64,000 nucleotides of DNA from Volvox africanus (GCA_030268105.1 BSDZ01000008.1:620001-684000), one strand, 5' to 3'. Counted from the stretch's first letter, positions 1 to 11,583 are shown. Made by a program: numbers and translations. The notes: a model not told the origin generated them from the letters alone.

Positions 1-75
1 AATACGTGAAGGGACTAGGTAGTGATAGCAAATATAATTAAAAAGTAATTAATGTCGGGCCTCAATATATTGTAC

Positions 76-2087
76 CTTTCTTTTGATGCCCGTGCTTGTC
101 CGTCTCACTTTCGTGGATGGCCGCACATCGCCGTCGTTTGTTACCTTCAAGGGCCACCGTTAACATACATATAGGATTTTAGAAATTATAAGCTTATATT
201 TTCTATTTAAAAAGAGGAAAACAAATCGACGTATACCACATCAAACCACAAAGCACCCAGCAAATTAAAAGAATAGAACGAAACATAAAATTACAACTCA
301 CTAAAACGGGAAGACAGGATGAATATTGATTAATGAGCTGTACCTTTTTCGCTGCCGCCTTGCTTGAGTTCGTAGCATTCCTGCTGGAGTTCCTTGCCTT
401 AGAGGGCTGTGGACTCTTTGCCTACATGAAAAGGAAGTATGTTTGAGGAAAATATGAACAATTACATAAAAGACAAAAAGGAGAAAACAGGTTAAAGGAC
501 ATTAATGACCTGTACATCCCTGTACATGCAATCCATAATGTACATCACCCATCCTGCAATAACCTTGCTAAGCGCGCCTGGAAATTTGCACACCCCATCA
601 ACCACTCTCTTTACCACTATTATTTGGACTAACCTGTCGGCGTCGAGCGGCCTGGATCTCCTCCTTCTGATGTATGCGAGCTGCATTGGTAGCCAGCACC
701 ATCATCAATGCATCTTCACCATGTGCGGGCTACTTTTGGCGTTTGCTAGTGCGCCCATCCTGAGTTCCTGGCGGCTCGTCATTTCGGCCGCTTTTCTGCG
801 GTTTGGTAGCAATTAAGCATTTTGTAAACAAGGAAATAAAGGCATGAAAACATTGTTATTGTTGCACTAGCTAAAATAAAAAACAAAGGTTATGCATGAA
901 CTGTGATGTACTTTCTGCAAACATACTAAGAAGTACGTACTCTTATGGTAGCGAAGCAGCAGCAATAATTAAAGTGAACACATGCATAATCGCATCTTAC
1001 CGTAGTGCCTTTTGGCAACTCCAGTCCACCAAGGCCTGGTGTATGCTGAGCTGTTCCACCAGCTCCAACTGGCACTGGAGTGGCTGGTACGGCAAAGGAT
1101 GTCTTACTGCTTTCAATCTGCTTCCGCTGCACAAGTGCATTAATAAGCTCCTGTTGCCGATCTGTCACATTCAAATCCTCCATCACAATCCGGCACTCAC
1201 TGGGACCCGCATCTGGGTTATCTGGCTGAGCGTACTTGAAGCTCCTCCAGGCTGCCCAAGACTCCTTGTTCCGCAGCTTCTTCCATGGCTTCTTCTCAAA
1301 CTCATCTACATAAAAATAATGTGAAGACGAACATCAACGCCAGATGCCATGATACACATCATTGTTGAAAGTTTTCGTAATCCCGTACATAGCGTAAGAG
1401 GCATGGTATGTCCTTTGTCGTAAAACAAATCTTTGGCCCGCGTTTACCCCATATTCCATTTTTCAAAATACATAGAAAGGATTTTTTTATCAAACAACCT
1501 GATCAAAATATGTTGTAAAAAAGTATATGGATGACAAGTAGCAGAGCTCACAAACCTGGCTTGCAGGCAAGTTCCTCCTTTTGGGTGGCCTTCACCTTTT
1601 CGTACCTTGCATGTTGGGCATTGTAATCCGTTGCGTATCTACAAAGTACATGGGATGCACCAAATAAAAGTGCTTACTTTTTATACTGTGCATGCTTCAT
1701 TCTATTGTTGTCTGTCCCCACTGAAAGTAAGCTAATGATATGGATGGCATGTATGATGACCACAAACAAGATAATCACTAGAAGCATAACAGTAGGAAAA
1801 TGAACATGTACGTACTTTTGCCATTTCTTCTTGAAGCAGTCGACCGTAACTCTTGGCTGTAAGTCAGCCACTTGTGCAAAGCCAGCAGCAAAGCACTTAT
1901 CCCAAACGGGCTGCAGATGCGGCACACGTTGAATATCCTTCGCAATGAGGACCCGTGGATTCTTCAGGCTGCTGTCGAGGTTGTACGGCACATTGTCGCG
2001 GACGGCTTTGTTGATGGCGGCCTGCCCATATGACCTGTTCCGCTTTGATGGCTCACCACGATCATGATCCTTTCTGATATACTGATT
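76..2087 (-). pseudogene. Element-encoded basic/acidic protein of E1 (candidate TnpA-like), broken
   Basis: Six minus-strand exons can be read with good splice sites and matching phases: 2087-1816, 1638-1556, 1305-1001, 795-634, 421-344 and 144-76; more lie left of the window. The first exons encode a Lys/Trp-rich region (FKKKWQKY, PWKKLRNKESWAAW) that looks like a compact helical DNA-binding domain. Later exons are Lys/Arg/Ser-rich, nuclear-targeting in style. From the other copies, the C-terminus is strongly acidic. The exon 795-634 has an in-frame TAG, so E1 no longer encodes the full protein. The start exon was not found. A role as subterminal-repeat-binding protein (like TNPA of CACTA elements) is inference; I recognise no named domain and no DDE transposase. 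Confidence 0.55.
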
Positions 2088-2889
2088 CTGCTTACTTCAG
2101 GGGATACCAATTGAACAGATGGCTGTTTTAGGGATATATGGATAGTTAGTTTCTTCTGAGCCTGGTTCCAAGCCTTCCCCTTAAAATGTGCATGACGTTT
2201 TTTTATGCGATGACAAAATAATAACCGTGCTGAAAATTGTGGCGTGAATCCGTTGAAGTATTCATTCCCGTGCAGCGATTGAACTAATCTGCCTTGCAAT
2301 ATGTCTGGATTTGGGAAGCATTGGGGTCATAGAGTACGTCTCACACATGGTCAATTTTCATGGTCAATTTTCACACCTACGCAAAGCTGCTATGGTGCTT
2401 GCCGGAAAAGGCTATATAATTTTGGGGGCCTGCTCGATGTGTCACTGTGGCTCTTGGTGACTTTGTTTGGGTCTCCATCTGGCAACATTGTTGCCTAGCT
2501 ACTGTGTAAGGTTTGCTGTTGCCAACTTTCCGCGATCCTTACCCACGCTTGCTAACTCCGGCAGCTTGCTGCTCAATAATTAGAAACCCTTCCATAACTA
2601 GAAAGGTAGCCATGAACAGACATGTGTGGCACTTTTATGTTACAAAGTAAGCCACATGTACAGGTTCTAAATCCATATAATGGTAGCGATTTAGCGATGT
2701 TAACAAGCGTTCACCAGAGCAATCTCTTGTACAACGACTAGTATTCATAGCGCTATCCTAAATTAACTTTGAAGATATTTTATGCACAAAGTCTCCAATG
2801 CTACTGCACAATAAGAGCAAGTAAGCAAACTAAATAAATCCGGCGAACCCGTGCTCCGAACATTATTATGCGCTATCTACATAAACTTT

Positions 2890-3285
2890 GCGTAAACTGC
2901 GTTACAGTGCGTTACGTGCGTATGGTAACGCACTGTACGCAAGATATACGCAAGCTGTTTGCGTAAAGTTAACGCGTGCGTTAGGTTTGCGATCGCGTGC
3001 GTTAGGTTTGCGTTAGGCTCGCGTTAGAACATACGCAAGCCCCCGATTTTCGAGCACCACGAAACGTAATAAAAATTGCAGGGAACTTTTATACTCATTA
3101 TAAATATTGTTTTCATTTAAACAAACTTGAAAACGACGCACTATAACATACGTTCTGTCAAGTTTTCTATTTCTTTGCGTTAGGCTCGCGTTAGGCTAAC
3201 GCAATCTCTAACGCAAAAAACGCAGCCTTACGCACACATACGCGCCCTAACGCAGCCTAACGCGAGCCTAACGCACGAATCTCTT
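2890..3285. repeat. GCGTTA/TAACGC subterminal repeat array of E1
   Basis: Dozens of 6-8 bp words (GCGTTAGG, TAACGC, TACGC) occur in both orientations, interrupted by an AT-rich spacer at about 3060-3170. Equivalent arrays occupy both ends of E2, E3 and E4 (for example 14505-15010 and 18400-18770). Such clustered motifs are the known binding sites of the element protein in plant CACTA transposons; here that role is inferred from position. Confidence 0.75.
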
Positions 3286-3294
3286 GTTATAGTG

Positions 3295-4414
3295 TGTATG
3301 AGCCCCGCACATTATGGCACACGGTGGGTCCTGTTGTATATTCCTTATCACATCGCGCATGGCACCCAGCCATGCCGGTTCTGGGTCTGGCAAGACATGA
3401 GTGGATCCTAACGTGCGAATGACTGGAGTCTCGCAAGCGTTAGGCTTAAGCTGAGGCGAATGGTCTGTAATTTCTTGTCGATGAGACGGGAAGCCGTTGA
3501 AAGCTACGCATATTCCCAACCTAAGACAGAGCAATGCACGTATTTACTAACATAATAATTAAAATAAATATACTGTCCACACGAAACAAACACTGAATGT
3601 ATAAAACTGTCCATGTGCACTGAATGATGGCACGTGCCACGTGGAAGTAACGATCTGATAAGGGATGGATCCAACATGAGGTTTAGTGCAAATTCCATGG
3701 CATATAAGAACTAAAATCTCAAATGGAATGGAAGCTAAGTGATTCGGGTGAAGCCACGGGGGCCGGGGCTAGTCGGCGAACCTGAGTTCCTGACAAAAAC
3801 TGTATGCCTGAAGCAAATATTTGCACTACAAACATATTACTCAACCTGTCATAAATTATAAAATTTGAAAAGATATAGTTTGATGAACATGTTGAGTAGG
3901 GAAACGAAGTGCAGTACACAATCTTATATCCGAAAGGAAATGTCAATCTCTGCAGATAAATAGCCATATTAGATGAGATAAGCAATCGGTATCCTAACTG
4001 CAAAGAAAAGAAACGCTGGCTTTTGCCCGACGATGTTGATGTATTTTGCCTGCCTTCATCGCACTTTTCGCGTTGCCGCAGACTTCCTCAATAACAATTT
4101 ACAATCACAACATTCATGAACAGTCAGTATAACTGTTGGTCTTGATCTTGTGCAGCATTTCCAAACCACCGAAACAGCTGTGCATCGACAGGGCTGTGTA
4201 AATTTAAATTTAAATTAAATTGTTCAAACTTACTTGTTTAAATTTTAGGGACGTGATTTAATTTAATGATTATCTACATTGTGTATTTAACGTTGTATGC
4301 GCGTGTGAGCTCCCGCAAATAGAACAAATTTGCGCCCAATCCTTAGGAAATGCCTGTTGCCGCGGCTGTTGTTACTGCTGCTGTTGCTGTTGCTGCTGCT
4401 GCATGCGTGCCCAG
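3295..4414. other. Region between E1 and the CH0 pore exon, no firm gene
   Basis: No complete gene is visible. A minus-strand open stretch at 3520-3300 (reading PVIRTLGSTHVLPDPEPAW) looks coding in composition but has no recognisable family and is cut by the E1 terminus. The rest is AT-rich. A (CTG)n-like tract lies at 4370-4402 just before the CH0 exon. Confidence 0.4.
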
Positions 4415-4593
4415 GCTGGCCGTGGATTTTGTAGGTGCTGTGCGGCCGCTGCTCTGAAGCGGAGGAGTACGTCTTTGCCTTCTATCGTTGCTTCCTCCTC
4501 ATGATCGATGACCGGCCCGAAACGTACAAAAACGTGGAACGAGCCTTTGCGGTGATTCTATTCTCCATGGGAGCTTGTTTGCACGCTGTCGTG
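4415..4593 (+). pseudogene. CH0: pore exon of a broken CNG-like channel
   Basis: This exon is 179 nt, the same length as the CH2 pore exon (42167-42345), with AG before it and GT after it. It reads WPWIL, then a TAG stop at 4432-4434, then YVFAFYRCFLLMIDDRPET and NVERAFAV...SMGAC. It is clearly homologous to the S5-pore-S6 exon of CH1 and CH2. Two lesions mark it as dead: the in-frame stop, and loss of the filter glycine (IDD where CH1 and CH2 have LGD). No exon for S1-S5, C-linker or CNBD is recognisable around it; only the post-CNBD exon start at 6253 remains. It is a truncated tandem copy. Confidence 0.8.
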
Positions 4594-4997
4594 GTGTGTA
4601 GCACGAAGAAAAAACGTAGCACGTTGTATGTCGTATGTAAGAAGTACGAACGAGGCAAGACGGCCCACCGGTACCCCACCAGTCAGAGCGAGCTCAAATG
4701 TGATTAAATAATCAACATATTCTTCACATGCGTGCCGTTAGCTTTGGGGTTTCTGGGGTAGCTTCGTCACTTATACCGGAATATAAAGTAACTAAAAGCT
4801 CCAAAATAATTCGTACGGGTGGGTGATAAGTCTTAAGAAGTCTATTCAATCAAAAAATTCGCTCCGTGCATTGTCGCGTCTGCACCCCTGTGGTGATCTC
4901 GCCGGACCTCCTGTGCTAACTGGGACCAGAGTTACGCAGGCAGAGTTCAGCCAGTTTGATAATAACTAGGGACCGACGGCGAACTGAGAACGGCGGC

Positions 4998-5405
4998 TGT
5001 GACAGTGGGCTTCACCTCGCTGGTTGGCGGAGCTACATGGGCGAGCTCCGAGTAACTGTGCCGTAGGGCACGTATATGTAGGGTGACTCCTAGTTAGATG
5101 ACATTTTCGTAGGTTATTTACTAAGGAAGAGGAAGTGACAGTCTTTGCTATTCGGGCAGCATAAATAGCGCTGCCGGGCTCGTATAGGGCCTTACGTCTA
5201 TTCAAAATGGCGCGCACTCTACAACCGACAACGCTGTACGAGCGCTCGCATACCAGTAGTTCCGTGCGACTTGTTCCAGTTATATGCGTTTGATCTATTG
5301 TAATTAATCTGTTATTATGTAATTATATTACTTGTGACAAATTGCCATAGTCCGACGACTCAGTTTCGCTCTTTCTGGCGCTTCTGCGCCGTTCACGCTG
5401 TTACA
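4998..5405 (-). mobile_element. Solo-LTR-like element, copy A
   Basis: Read on the minus strand it begins TGTAACAG (RC of 5398-5405) and ends CTGTCACA (RC of 4998-5005), that is 5'-TG...CA-3' with short inverted ends. It is flanked by GCGGC on both sides (4993-4997 and 5406-5410), a 5-bp target duplication. About 400 bp, TG/CA ends and 5-bp duplications are the hallmarks of a long terminal repeat left by LTR-retrotransposon recombination. The body contains the hairpin GGCGCAGAAGCGCC and an AT-rich TATA-like word. No internal retrotransposon domain is nearby. It lies within the CH0 remains. Confidence 0.75.
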
Positions 5406-5547
5406 GCGGCAGACGCATGGTTAACGTCTCGTGACAGACAGGGTACATATATATTATATATAATATATTATTATACTATATATATTACATGCATACATAA
5501 TGTACAATTTCATACATGAATATATGCACATAAGCATTATATATATA

Positions 5548-5955
5548 TATAACAGAGCGAACGGCGCAGAAGCGCCATCTAGAGCGAAACTAGATGTCGG
5601 ACTATGGCTTTTTTGTGACAAATAACATAATTACATAATAATAGATTAATTACAAGAGATCAAACGCATAGAACTTGAACAAGTCGCATGGAACTACTTG
5701 CATGCGAGCATTCGTACAACGGTATCAGTTGTAGAATGCGCGCCAGTTTTGAATAGACGTAAGGCCCCCTTACGAGCCGAACAGCGCTATTTAAGGCGCC
5801 TGAATAATTGAGTCAGACACTTCCTCTTCACTTGTAAGTAACTTACTGCAATGTAACTAGCAAGGAGTTATCCTTGCACCACGTGCCCTACGGCACAGTT
5901 ACTCGGACCTCGCCAATATAGCTACACCTACCAGCTAAGCGAAGCCTCTGTTACA
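5548..5955 (+). mobile_element. Solo-LTR-like element, copy B (inverted relative to A)
   Basis: It shares the hairpin, GACGTAAGGCC, CGCTATTTAAGG and CACGTGCCCTACGGCAC blocks with copies A, C and D. The left end has decayed into a TA microsatellite (TATAACAG instead of TGTAACAG). The right end CTGTTACA is intact. No 5-bp duplication is visible, so either the left boundary is eroded or the copy is older. It faces copy A across about 140 bp. Confidence 0.65.
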
Positions 5956-6252
5956 GTACGTGTACTCAAATTTTCTACATATCTTTATGTATGATTACCC
6001 TTAACGTCATGTATTTAGTCCGCTGTATGGATATCTATATTACTGCGGATAAGCTGTAGCAGCATTGTTCGTGTGAAGGATGATGGCATACATACGGAGA
6101 TAGAGGACAAGGAAGAGGTTGGAAGCCATTTATTTCCCTTTCGCAGAATTCGCATTGTTAGATATTTTCAGAACCTAGCATCAAATAACATACACATGAG
6201 GGCGGGTGCCACTACTCAGCTCGTCTGGCTGCTCTTCACCGTACGTCTGCAG

Positions 6253-6363
6253 GACGCCATTCGGGACTTCCCGGACAGCCCATACCAACCAAGGGGGCCT
6301 GCGCTGCCGACCCGGGAACCTTCAAAAGGAATGCGGAAGGGGCTGGGAGGGTCGCGTCACTAA
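6253..6363 (+). pseudogene. CH0: truncated start of the post-CNBD exon
   Basis: After a CTGCAG acceptor the sequence reads DAIRDFPDSPYQPRG, matching DAMRDFPES at the start of the long exon of CH1 (24959) and CH2 (45527). That exon continues the C-helix of the nucleotide-binding domain. The match is lost after about 10 residues and a stop comes at 6361-6363. The C-linker and CNBD exons that should precede it are absent, so CH0 is deleted internally. Confidence 0.65.
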
Positions 6364-7659
6364 CACCACAGAATCTGCAGCTCCTTCAACGAGCGAATTC
6401 ATCCCATCATAGGCCGTCGTCATTGGCTGCCTCATCATCTTCGTCATCGTCGTTGCCAATCTCCGGTGCAAAACTTCGCCACAGAAACAGCGGTGACGGC
6501 GGCGGCCGTGATGATGATGGCAGCGGCGGTGCAACGGCGGCAGCGGCGGCAACGGATACCGTATCGAGTTCGAGGAGTTTCTTTCGCCGTGCAAGCCGTC
6601 GCCTGTGGCAGTCCTGGAGCACAGACGCAAGGAGTCCTCACCAAACCTCCGACCCTGAGGGCGTCGGTGGCGGTGGCTGCGGCGGCGGCGAGATGTTATA
6701 TGCAGAATGCTGCACGGTAAGCGCCTTGATAATATTTAGAATTCTAGGATGGAATGTCTCAAACAATATATATACCGGGGAAGGCAGGGACTGCCAGGTC
6801 AGTGGCCACGGGTGATGTACACCCTTATCCCACACACAACAATATAAAGTAATGACATCGTCTGTTACAGGCGTCTGTCGTGGATGTCAACTATACTCCA
6901 TCTATTAGGCCCGGTCGACTGCTACTCGATCGTGCGGCTTTGGTCGATAGGAAAAATACACACGCATCTGGCATGGTGCCTGTAGCCATAAAGTGGTTTC
7001 GGAGGTAGACCAGAGGAATAACTTATTTGGGCGGCTGGTTTGTAATCCGGGGTCTGCAGTGATTCCTGGTACGAACCCAAAGGTGCTCCTTCGTTCTGGA
7101 AACATTGGTAGCACAGTCTATCTGTATGTCATATATTAGCTGGCCGTATTATTTTACATCTGTATTGTTGTGATATTCGGTCAGACTTCTTCATGTGTTC
7201 ATTGGTTGAACGTATTGTCAGGAACGTACTGCGGCTGAATTTCAAATGTGAAGGGTCTTATGTACGATCCTTCACCAAGTCGCTATTTATTCCCCGAAGC
7301 TGACTTGCTTCTTTAGCTGTTTGTAACAACTTTTGCTCGCCCAGACTTTGGTGTGTCCTAGTGGCTTGAGGCATAGTGGCAGCTCGCTTGTCCAGCATGT
7401 GCTGAACTGGACCTTATCTCAACTGTTGCGACGCGAGTTTCACAACATGTATAATTAAATAACACACAATAATGACACATACTCATGCATGATTAATAAG
7501 CTGTATACGGGTACCGAATTGTAATAAACATAAAGAACTATGCAATTTACAGCATCCTTCGTGCTTTTGATAAATAACTACGAATGGCTGCTCGCCTCTG
7601 CTGCAGTACATGGCTATGATTTATGTTGCATGGGCGCCGAAAAGCAAATGCACATGTAA
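6364..7659. other. Low-complexity stretch then gene-free sequence
   Basis: 6420-6700 is rich in GGC/GCG/CGG repeats that give open frames in several phases (poly-Ser, poly-Ala). It could be the decayed low-complexity tail of CH0, but no motif shared with CH1 or CH2 supports this. From 6720 to 7659 I see nothing beyond short AT-rich words. Confidence 0.35.
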
Positions 7660-8192
7660 TGTAACAGCGTGAACGGCGCAGAAGCGCCAGAAAGAGCGAA
7701 ACTGAGTCGTCGGACTATGGCAATTTGTCACAAGTAATATAATTACATAATAACAGATTAATTACAATAGATCAAACGCATATAACTGGAACAAGTCGCA
7801 CGGAACTACTTCCAGGAAAAAAAAACCAAGTTTATCCATGCTAGCAAAAAAGTTAGAGCTGAAAGCATTTCGAACCAAAACATTTACTAACTGAACAAAA
7901 ATGGCTTTTAGCGTATTCTCTGCCGTAAGCTTTTCAGCAAAGCTTTTCAATTTTAGTTTTTGCATTAAAAATGCAGAAATGCTGTTGTTAATAGCCCCAT
8001 GGGAGCGCTCGTACAACGTTGTCGGTTATAGTTGCGCGTCAGTATTGAATAGACGTAAGGCCCTATACGAGCCCGGCAGCGCTATTTATGCTGCCCGAAT
8101 AGCAAAGACTGTCACTTCCTCTTCCTTTGTAAATAACCTACGAAAATGTAATCTAACTAGGAGTCACCCTACATCTACGTGCCCTACGGCAC
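7660..8192 (+). mobile_element. Solo-LTR-like element, copy C (interrupted, 3' truncated)
   Basis: It begins TGTAACAG at 7660 and follows copies A, B and D to about 7811. An insert of about 195 bp (7812-8007, A/T-rich, no recognisable ends) replaces the short GCATGCG segment. The LTR resumes at AGCGCTCGTAC (about 8009) and stops inside the CCCTACGGCACA block near 8192. The 3' end and any target duplication are missing. Confidence 0.6.
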
Positions 8193-8218
8193 ACTCTGGG
8201 AAAACGGGGGGGGTCCGG

Positions 8219-8355
8219 CTTCCATAAAATCCAGCGTCCTTTTCCATAAAGTGGCCTCCATATTATTTTGATATGGAATCCATAATCCTGCCACCAGGTT
8301 ATGGAAGGTATTTTATGGAAGGCATTTTATGGAATGGAAACGGCATTTTATGGAA
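8219..8355. repeat. Cluster of TTTATGGAA / TTCCATAAA words
   Basis: At least four TTTATGGAA-like words and two inverted TTCCATAA words occur in about 135 bp, directly after the truncated LTR copy C. They can pair into several alternative hairpins. The cluster may be a decayed palindromic repeat; no mobile-element ends are identifiable. Confidence 0.45.
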
Positions 8356-8746
8356 ACTTACAATGGCTGGCATGGAGGGCCCAAAAGGAAGCGTCCATTT
8401 CGCATGCAAAATACGGCGATTATTCAGCATCACGTACTGTCATTAGCTTCATGTCCTATTATTATTCGGCCAACCAATAATATGCATGATATGTAGATAG
8501 GGTATCTCTGGCCACCTATCTACATACCTAAAACCCTAACTAACTAACTACCTTCGTACCTATCTATCGTCACCTAATGATGCTCTCTATTTTGTAACTA
8601 TCTAAATACATACTGCTACAAGTAAAGGTTATTGTAACCGCAATCCACACTGCCACAAATAAGGAAAGCAAGGTCGGAGTCTTATCTCGTCAGACACCAC
8701 GATTCAAGCAAAAGAAGAATGTACGTGCCACTTTCTGAGCACTAAC

Positions 8747-9193
8747 GCCCACCTCTGCCCCCTCTGGGGCGCCGGCTACTTCTGCCCTGCTTGTCACAAA
8801 CCGCCTGCTTCGTACGTGCTGTCACGGGAAGCAACGCCCCTCTGGTACCCCGGCGTGAGGACCTCAGTACCGGTTGATGTGCATTGCCCCCACTGCTTCC
8901 CGTGCCACTTGAGACCCCCGATGATGGTGCCATATCGCCGCTACTTGCAGAGGTGTCCCCACTTGCCGCCTCCCCCTCAGTAAAATCGTCCTCCTCCTCT
9001 GCGTCACCCCCTGTTCGAATAGAAAGTGCAATTCGATTTCCGTGCTGAGTTTAAGGACTTGCTCGCAAGCCTGAACATGAAACTGCATTATGGCAGTCAC
9101 GTAAAAGTCTTCCTCATGGCTGAAGAGTACGCTGGCATGTACGTGGTGAATTTTAGGAAGGTTGTGCCCATTCCTGGCCAGCTTGAGCTAGGC
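8747..9193 (-). pseudogene. Unrecognised minus-strand coding remnant with acidic and RGG-type tail
   Basis: Minus strand from about 9193 reads LKLARNGHNLPKIHHVH, HASVLFSHEEDFYV, QFHVQACEQVLKLS, then at a CAGGGGGTGACG run the open frame must shift by one base to continue as GDAEEEDDFTEGEA and end in RRPRGGRGGR with TAG near 8747. Codon-like composition continues through both halves, which suggests one real exon with a G-run frameshift, or two exons with a junction I cannot place. No family recognised. The style (acidic stretch, Arg/Gly tail) is seen in transposon-encoded proteins, so a dead mobile-element gene is as likely as a host gene. Confidence 0.35.
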
Positions 9194-10269
9194 TAGCAAA
9201 CCCGCACACGATATAGTCGTTGTGCGTTTTTACCATCTATTGGGGTTCCACAAACTCCCTCGGTCGGCAGGCTCGGTACACAGGACAGGACAGGATGATC
9301 CAAAAGGATCAAGCGGAGCATTCACAAAAGATGACGAGACGGACATTATTTCTTGATTATAAGTTGATATTATATCAAAAAATATATGTTTTTGTATAAT
9401 ACAAAAACGCAGAGCGAGGGGAGTCGCCGACGAAGCCGTTTCAGCGCGTAAGCAACTCAACTATTACCGTTTTCCATTACAGGGCAAAATGATATTCATC
9501 CTCTTTCTCCTTTTCTCCTGTTCCTTTCTTCTTTTCTCCATCTTGCTCCTGTGATGAAAGAATGACTCGTGCTGCACCTGAAAGCTCGATTGACGTATTT
9601 CCCGGGCTTTCGCCTTTCGCCTCCAGTGTCCCTTTGAAATAACCTTTTGAAGAGAGAATATGAAATTTACGAAAGTGCCACAGTGGGCGACGGGTCGCTA
9701 CCAGCATTGTCGCCATGTTCCTATGCCGTAATACTCTTGCATGTTGGAACAAAATTTATAGTATTTTCCTTTTCTTTCCTTGGGTCTTTTTCGAAAATCC
9801 TGGCTCGTTCGGGCCTTGCAAGCCTTCAGGAAGCTAGTAACGTCGATAACGTAACATCACACCATTTTTAATCTGGATAAAATATATTGGTGCATCTCAC
9901 AGTGAGGGATTGAAAAATATATATGATATGAGTGTATGTGGAGAGGTAAGAAGTGCACAAGATTAAAAATGGCCGAGAGCCGCGCCAGAGTTATTACTTA
10001 TAAGCAGTGACCTTGCGCCTGTCGCTATTCCACAAGAAATGAGATCTTTTTATAACGTGGATATCTTAAATACACGACTAAGCACCTATGTTCTGTGTAA
10101 CCTGCCTTACACGCTTTCAGATTGATGCTCGCTCCATGCATGACCGACCTCCATCCTGTAAGAATGGATGTTATCGAAAGATTAGTACATTTTTTGATAT
10201 GACGATAGCTTAGGATGCCCAGCTTGAAGGTCCTCTCAAGCCGCATCCAGTGACGGCCGTCCAAACGAC
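9194..10269. other. Gene-free stretch upstream of CH1
   Basis: No exon with convincing splice sites or homology seen. The sequence is mixed AT-rich with a pyrimidine-rich run at 9495-9545. It would contain the CH1 promoter and 5' exons if CH1 starts near 10.27 kb. Confidence 0.35.
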
Positions 10270-10271
10270 CG

Positions 10272-10303
10272 ACCTAGAACTGCTTTCTGATGACGACTTC
10301 GTG
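10272..10303 (+). CDS. Candidate N-terminal exon piece of CH1
   Basis: Reads DLELLSDDDFV up to a good GTGAGC donor. CH2 has a similar LELLKDDKLI in a small exon at 34446-34541, so this may be the homologous N-terminal exon. The match is short and the exon start is not defined. Treat as a hint only. Confidence 0.25.
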
Positions 10304-11454
10304 GTGAGCCTATCCAAACCCAAGATGTTGAATTGACTTGTCCACATCGCTTCTTAACAATAACCTTGGAGGAGGGGTAAACTGGGAAGCGGAGCTGATG
10401 GAAGTGTCAGCGCTTAGCCCTCTCGCTCATGTAATAGCCATAAGTGTAAAGCAAGAGGCCGCGAGTTTTATTAAAGCTTTCCGGAGGATGGCATGGAGCG
10501 CCGTGGATTTTCTGGTACGGTTGGTCAACCGAGCCCTCCCAGTCGCACTGCCCACCAGCTCCGTGCGCATATGGTAGGTTCTATTGTGTACCATGAGATA
10601 CTCAATTGCTTAGGTTTGGAAAGTCAAGGTCCTTCTTGCGAGGTTGCCCATAATGAATAATGACTACTCGTATGGTCAGCAGTCTGCCTATCTGTTGTCC
10701 ATGTATATTTACACGCGGTAAGATATTTGCCAGTTCGTAAGCACTTCGTAAGCGATGATGGGAGTATGCATCCGAGCCGCAGTGCTTGGAAGTCTCCCAA
10801 ACATATAAGAAGCTGATAATATAATGATAGTCACAAAAGTAACCTATGAACTATGATAATTTGCCTTTTCTGTGATGGTTTTTAATTAGATGCCACAACC
10901 CACCCCTGGCACCGAATCTGAGGGGGGAGTTCCAAAACGCAATATGTATGTATGTTGTTTGAAGAACCCACACTCCAAGTTCCAGGCAAAGCTGTCAGGA
11001 CTGTACCAGAAGTACGGAATGGGCTGCAGCTACAGCGTGAACGAATGATTCCACCAAGCAAGTGGCTCCTGTCAAAAACGTCATCCTAGGAGTTCATGAC
11101 AGCCGCTTAATGGGCCTTACAAAACAACTGACTTGAATACTGATATTTTGATGACAATCCTTTAAAACCCTAGAGGTCCAGGCATCTAACATCTTGATAT
11201 CTCACTTCTGCGCTCTTGTCTTTTCCTGCACACACAGCAGACCTTCCTGCTGCATGCATTTTTGCTTGCATGTACGTATGTTCGTACATGCGTACCTGCT
11301 GGTGGGTCACCAGCCACCTCTGGTATCTAGCAGCAGATTCTAGACCAGTGCTACTTCACCTTGCTAGTGCATCCAGGGCCCTCCCGCCGTGGATGACCGA
11401 GCCACGAATACATTGAATAATGCATGAACCACCCAACGCATTGTTAAACAACAG

Positions 11455-11583
11455 GTGGACCCTATGGATGCTAACTCTAGTGCTCTACAGTGCTGTCCAT
11501 GTGCCGTTGCAAATTGCGTTTCAGTCCTGGCGGCAGAGTAAAGTTGTCATTTGGCTGGATTGGATGGTTTCAATCAGCTTTTG
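11455..11583 (+). CDS. CH1 S1 exon
   Basis: Reads WTLWMLTLVLYSAVHVPL, a hydrophobic S1 helix, then IAFQSW and the start of S2 (IWLDWMVSIS). The exon is 129 nt, enters at phase 2 and leaves at phase 2; the CH2 counterpart 39563-39691 is also 129 nt. The acceptor is ...AACAG and the donor is GTGGGT. Confidence 0.75.

Larger units (their letters stand above)
1..3294 (-). mobile_element. CACTA-type DNA transposon copy E1 (left end outside window)
   Basis: The right terminus TTGTTATAGTG ends at 3294 and is the inverted form of the CACTATAACAA start seen in copies E2-E4. About 400 bp inside it (2890-3285) is packed with GCGTTA/TAACGC words in both orientations, as in the subterminal repeats of CACTA (EnSpm) elements. 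Outer parts align with E2 (2187-3294 with 17664-18782; 1-890 with about 16075-16960). The centre (about 893-2187) is unique to E1 and carries extra exons of the element gene that E2-E4 lack. The left end and left target duplication lie outside the window, so the element is partial here. The element gene runs on the minus strand. Confidence 0.85.
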
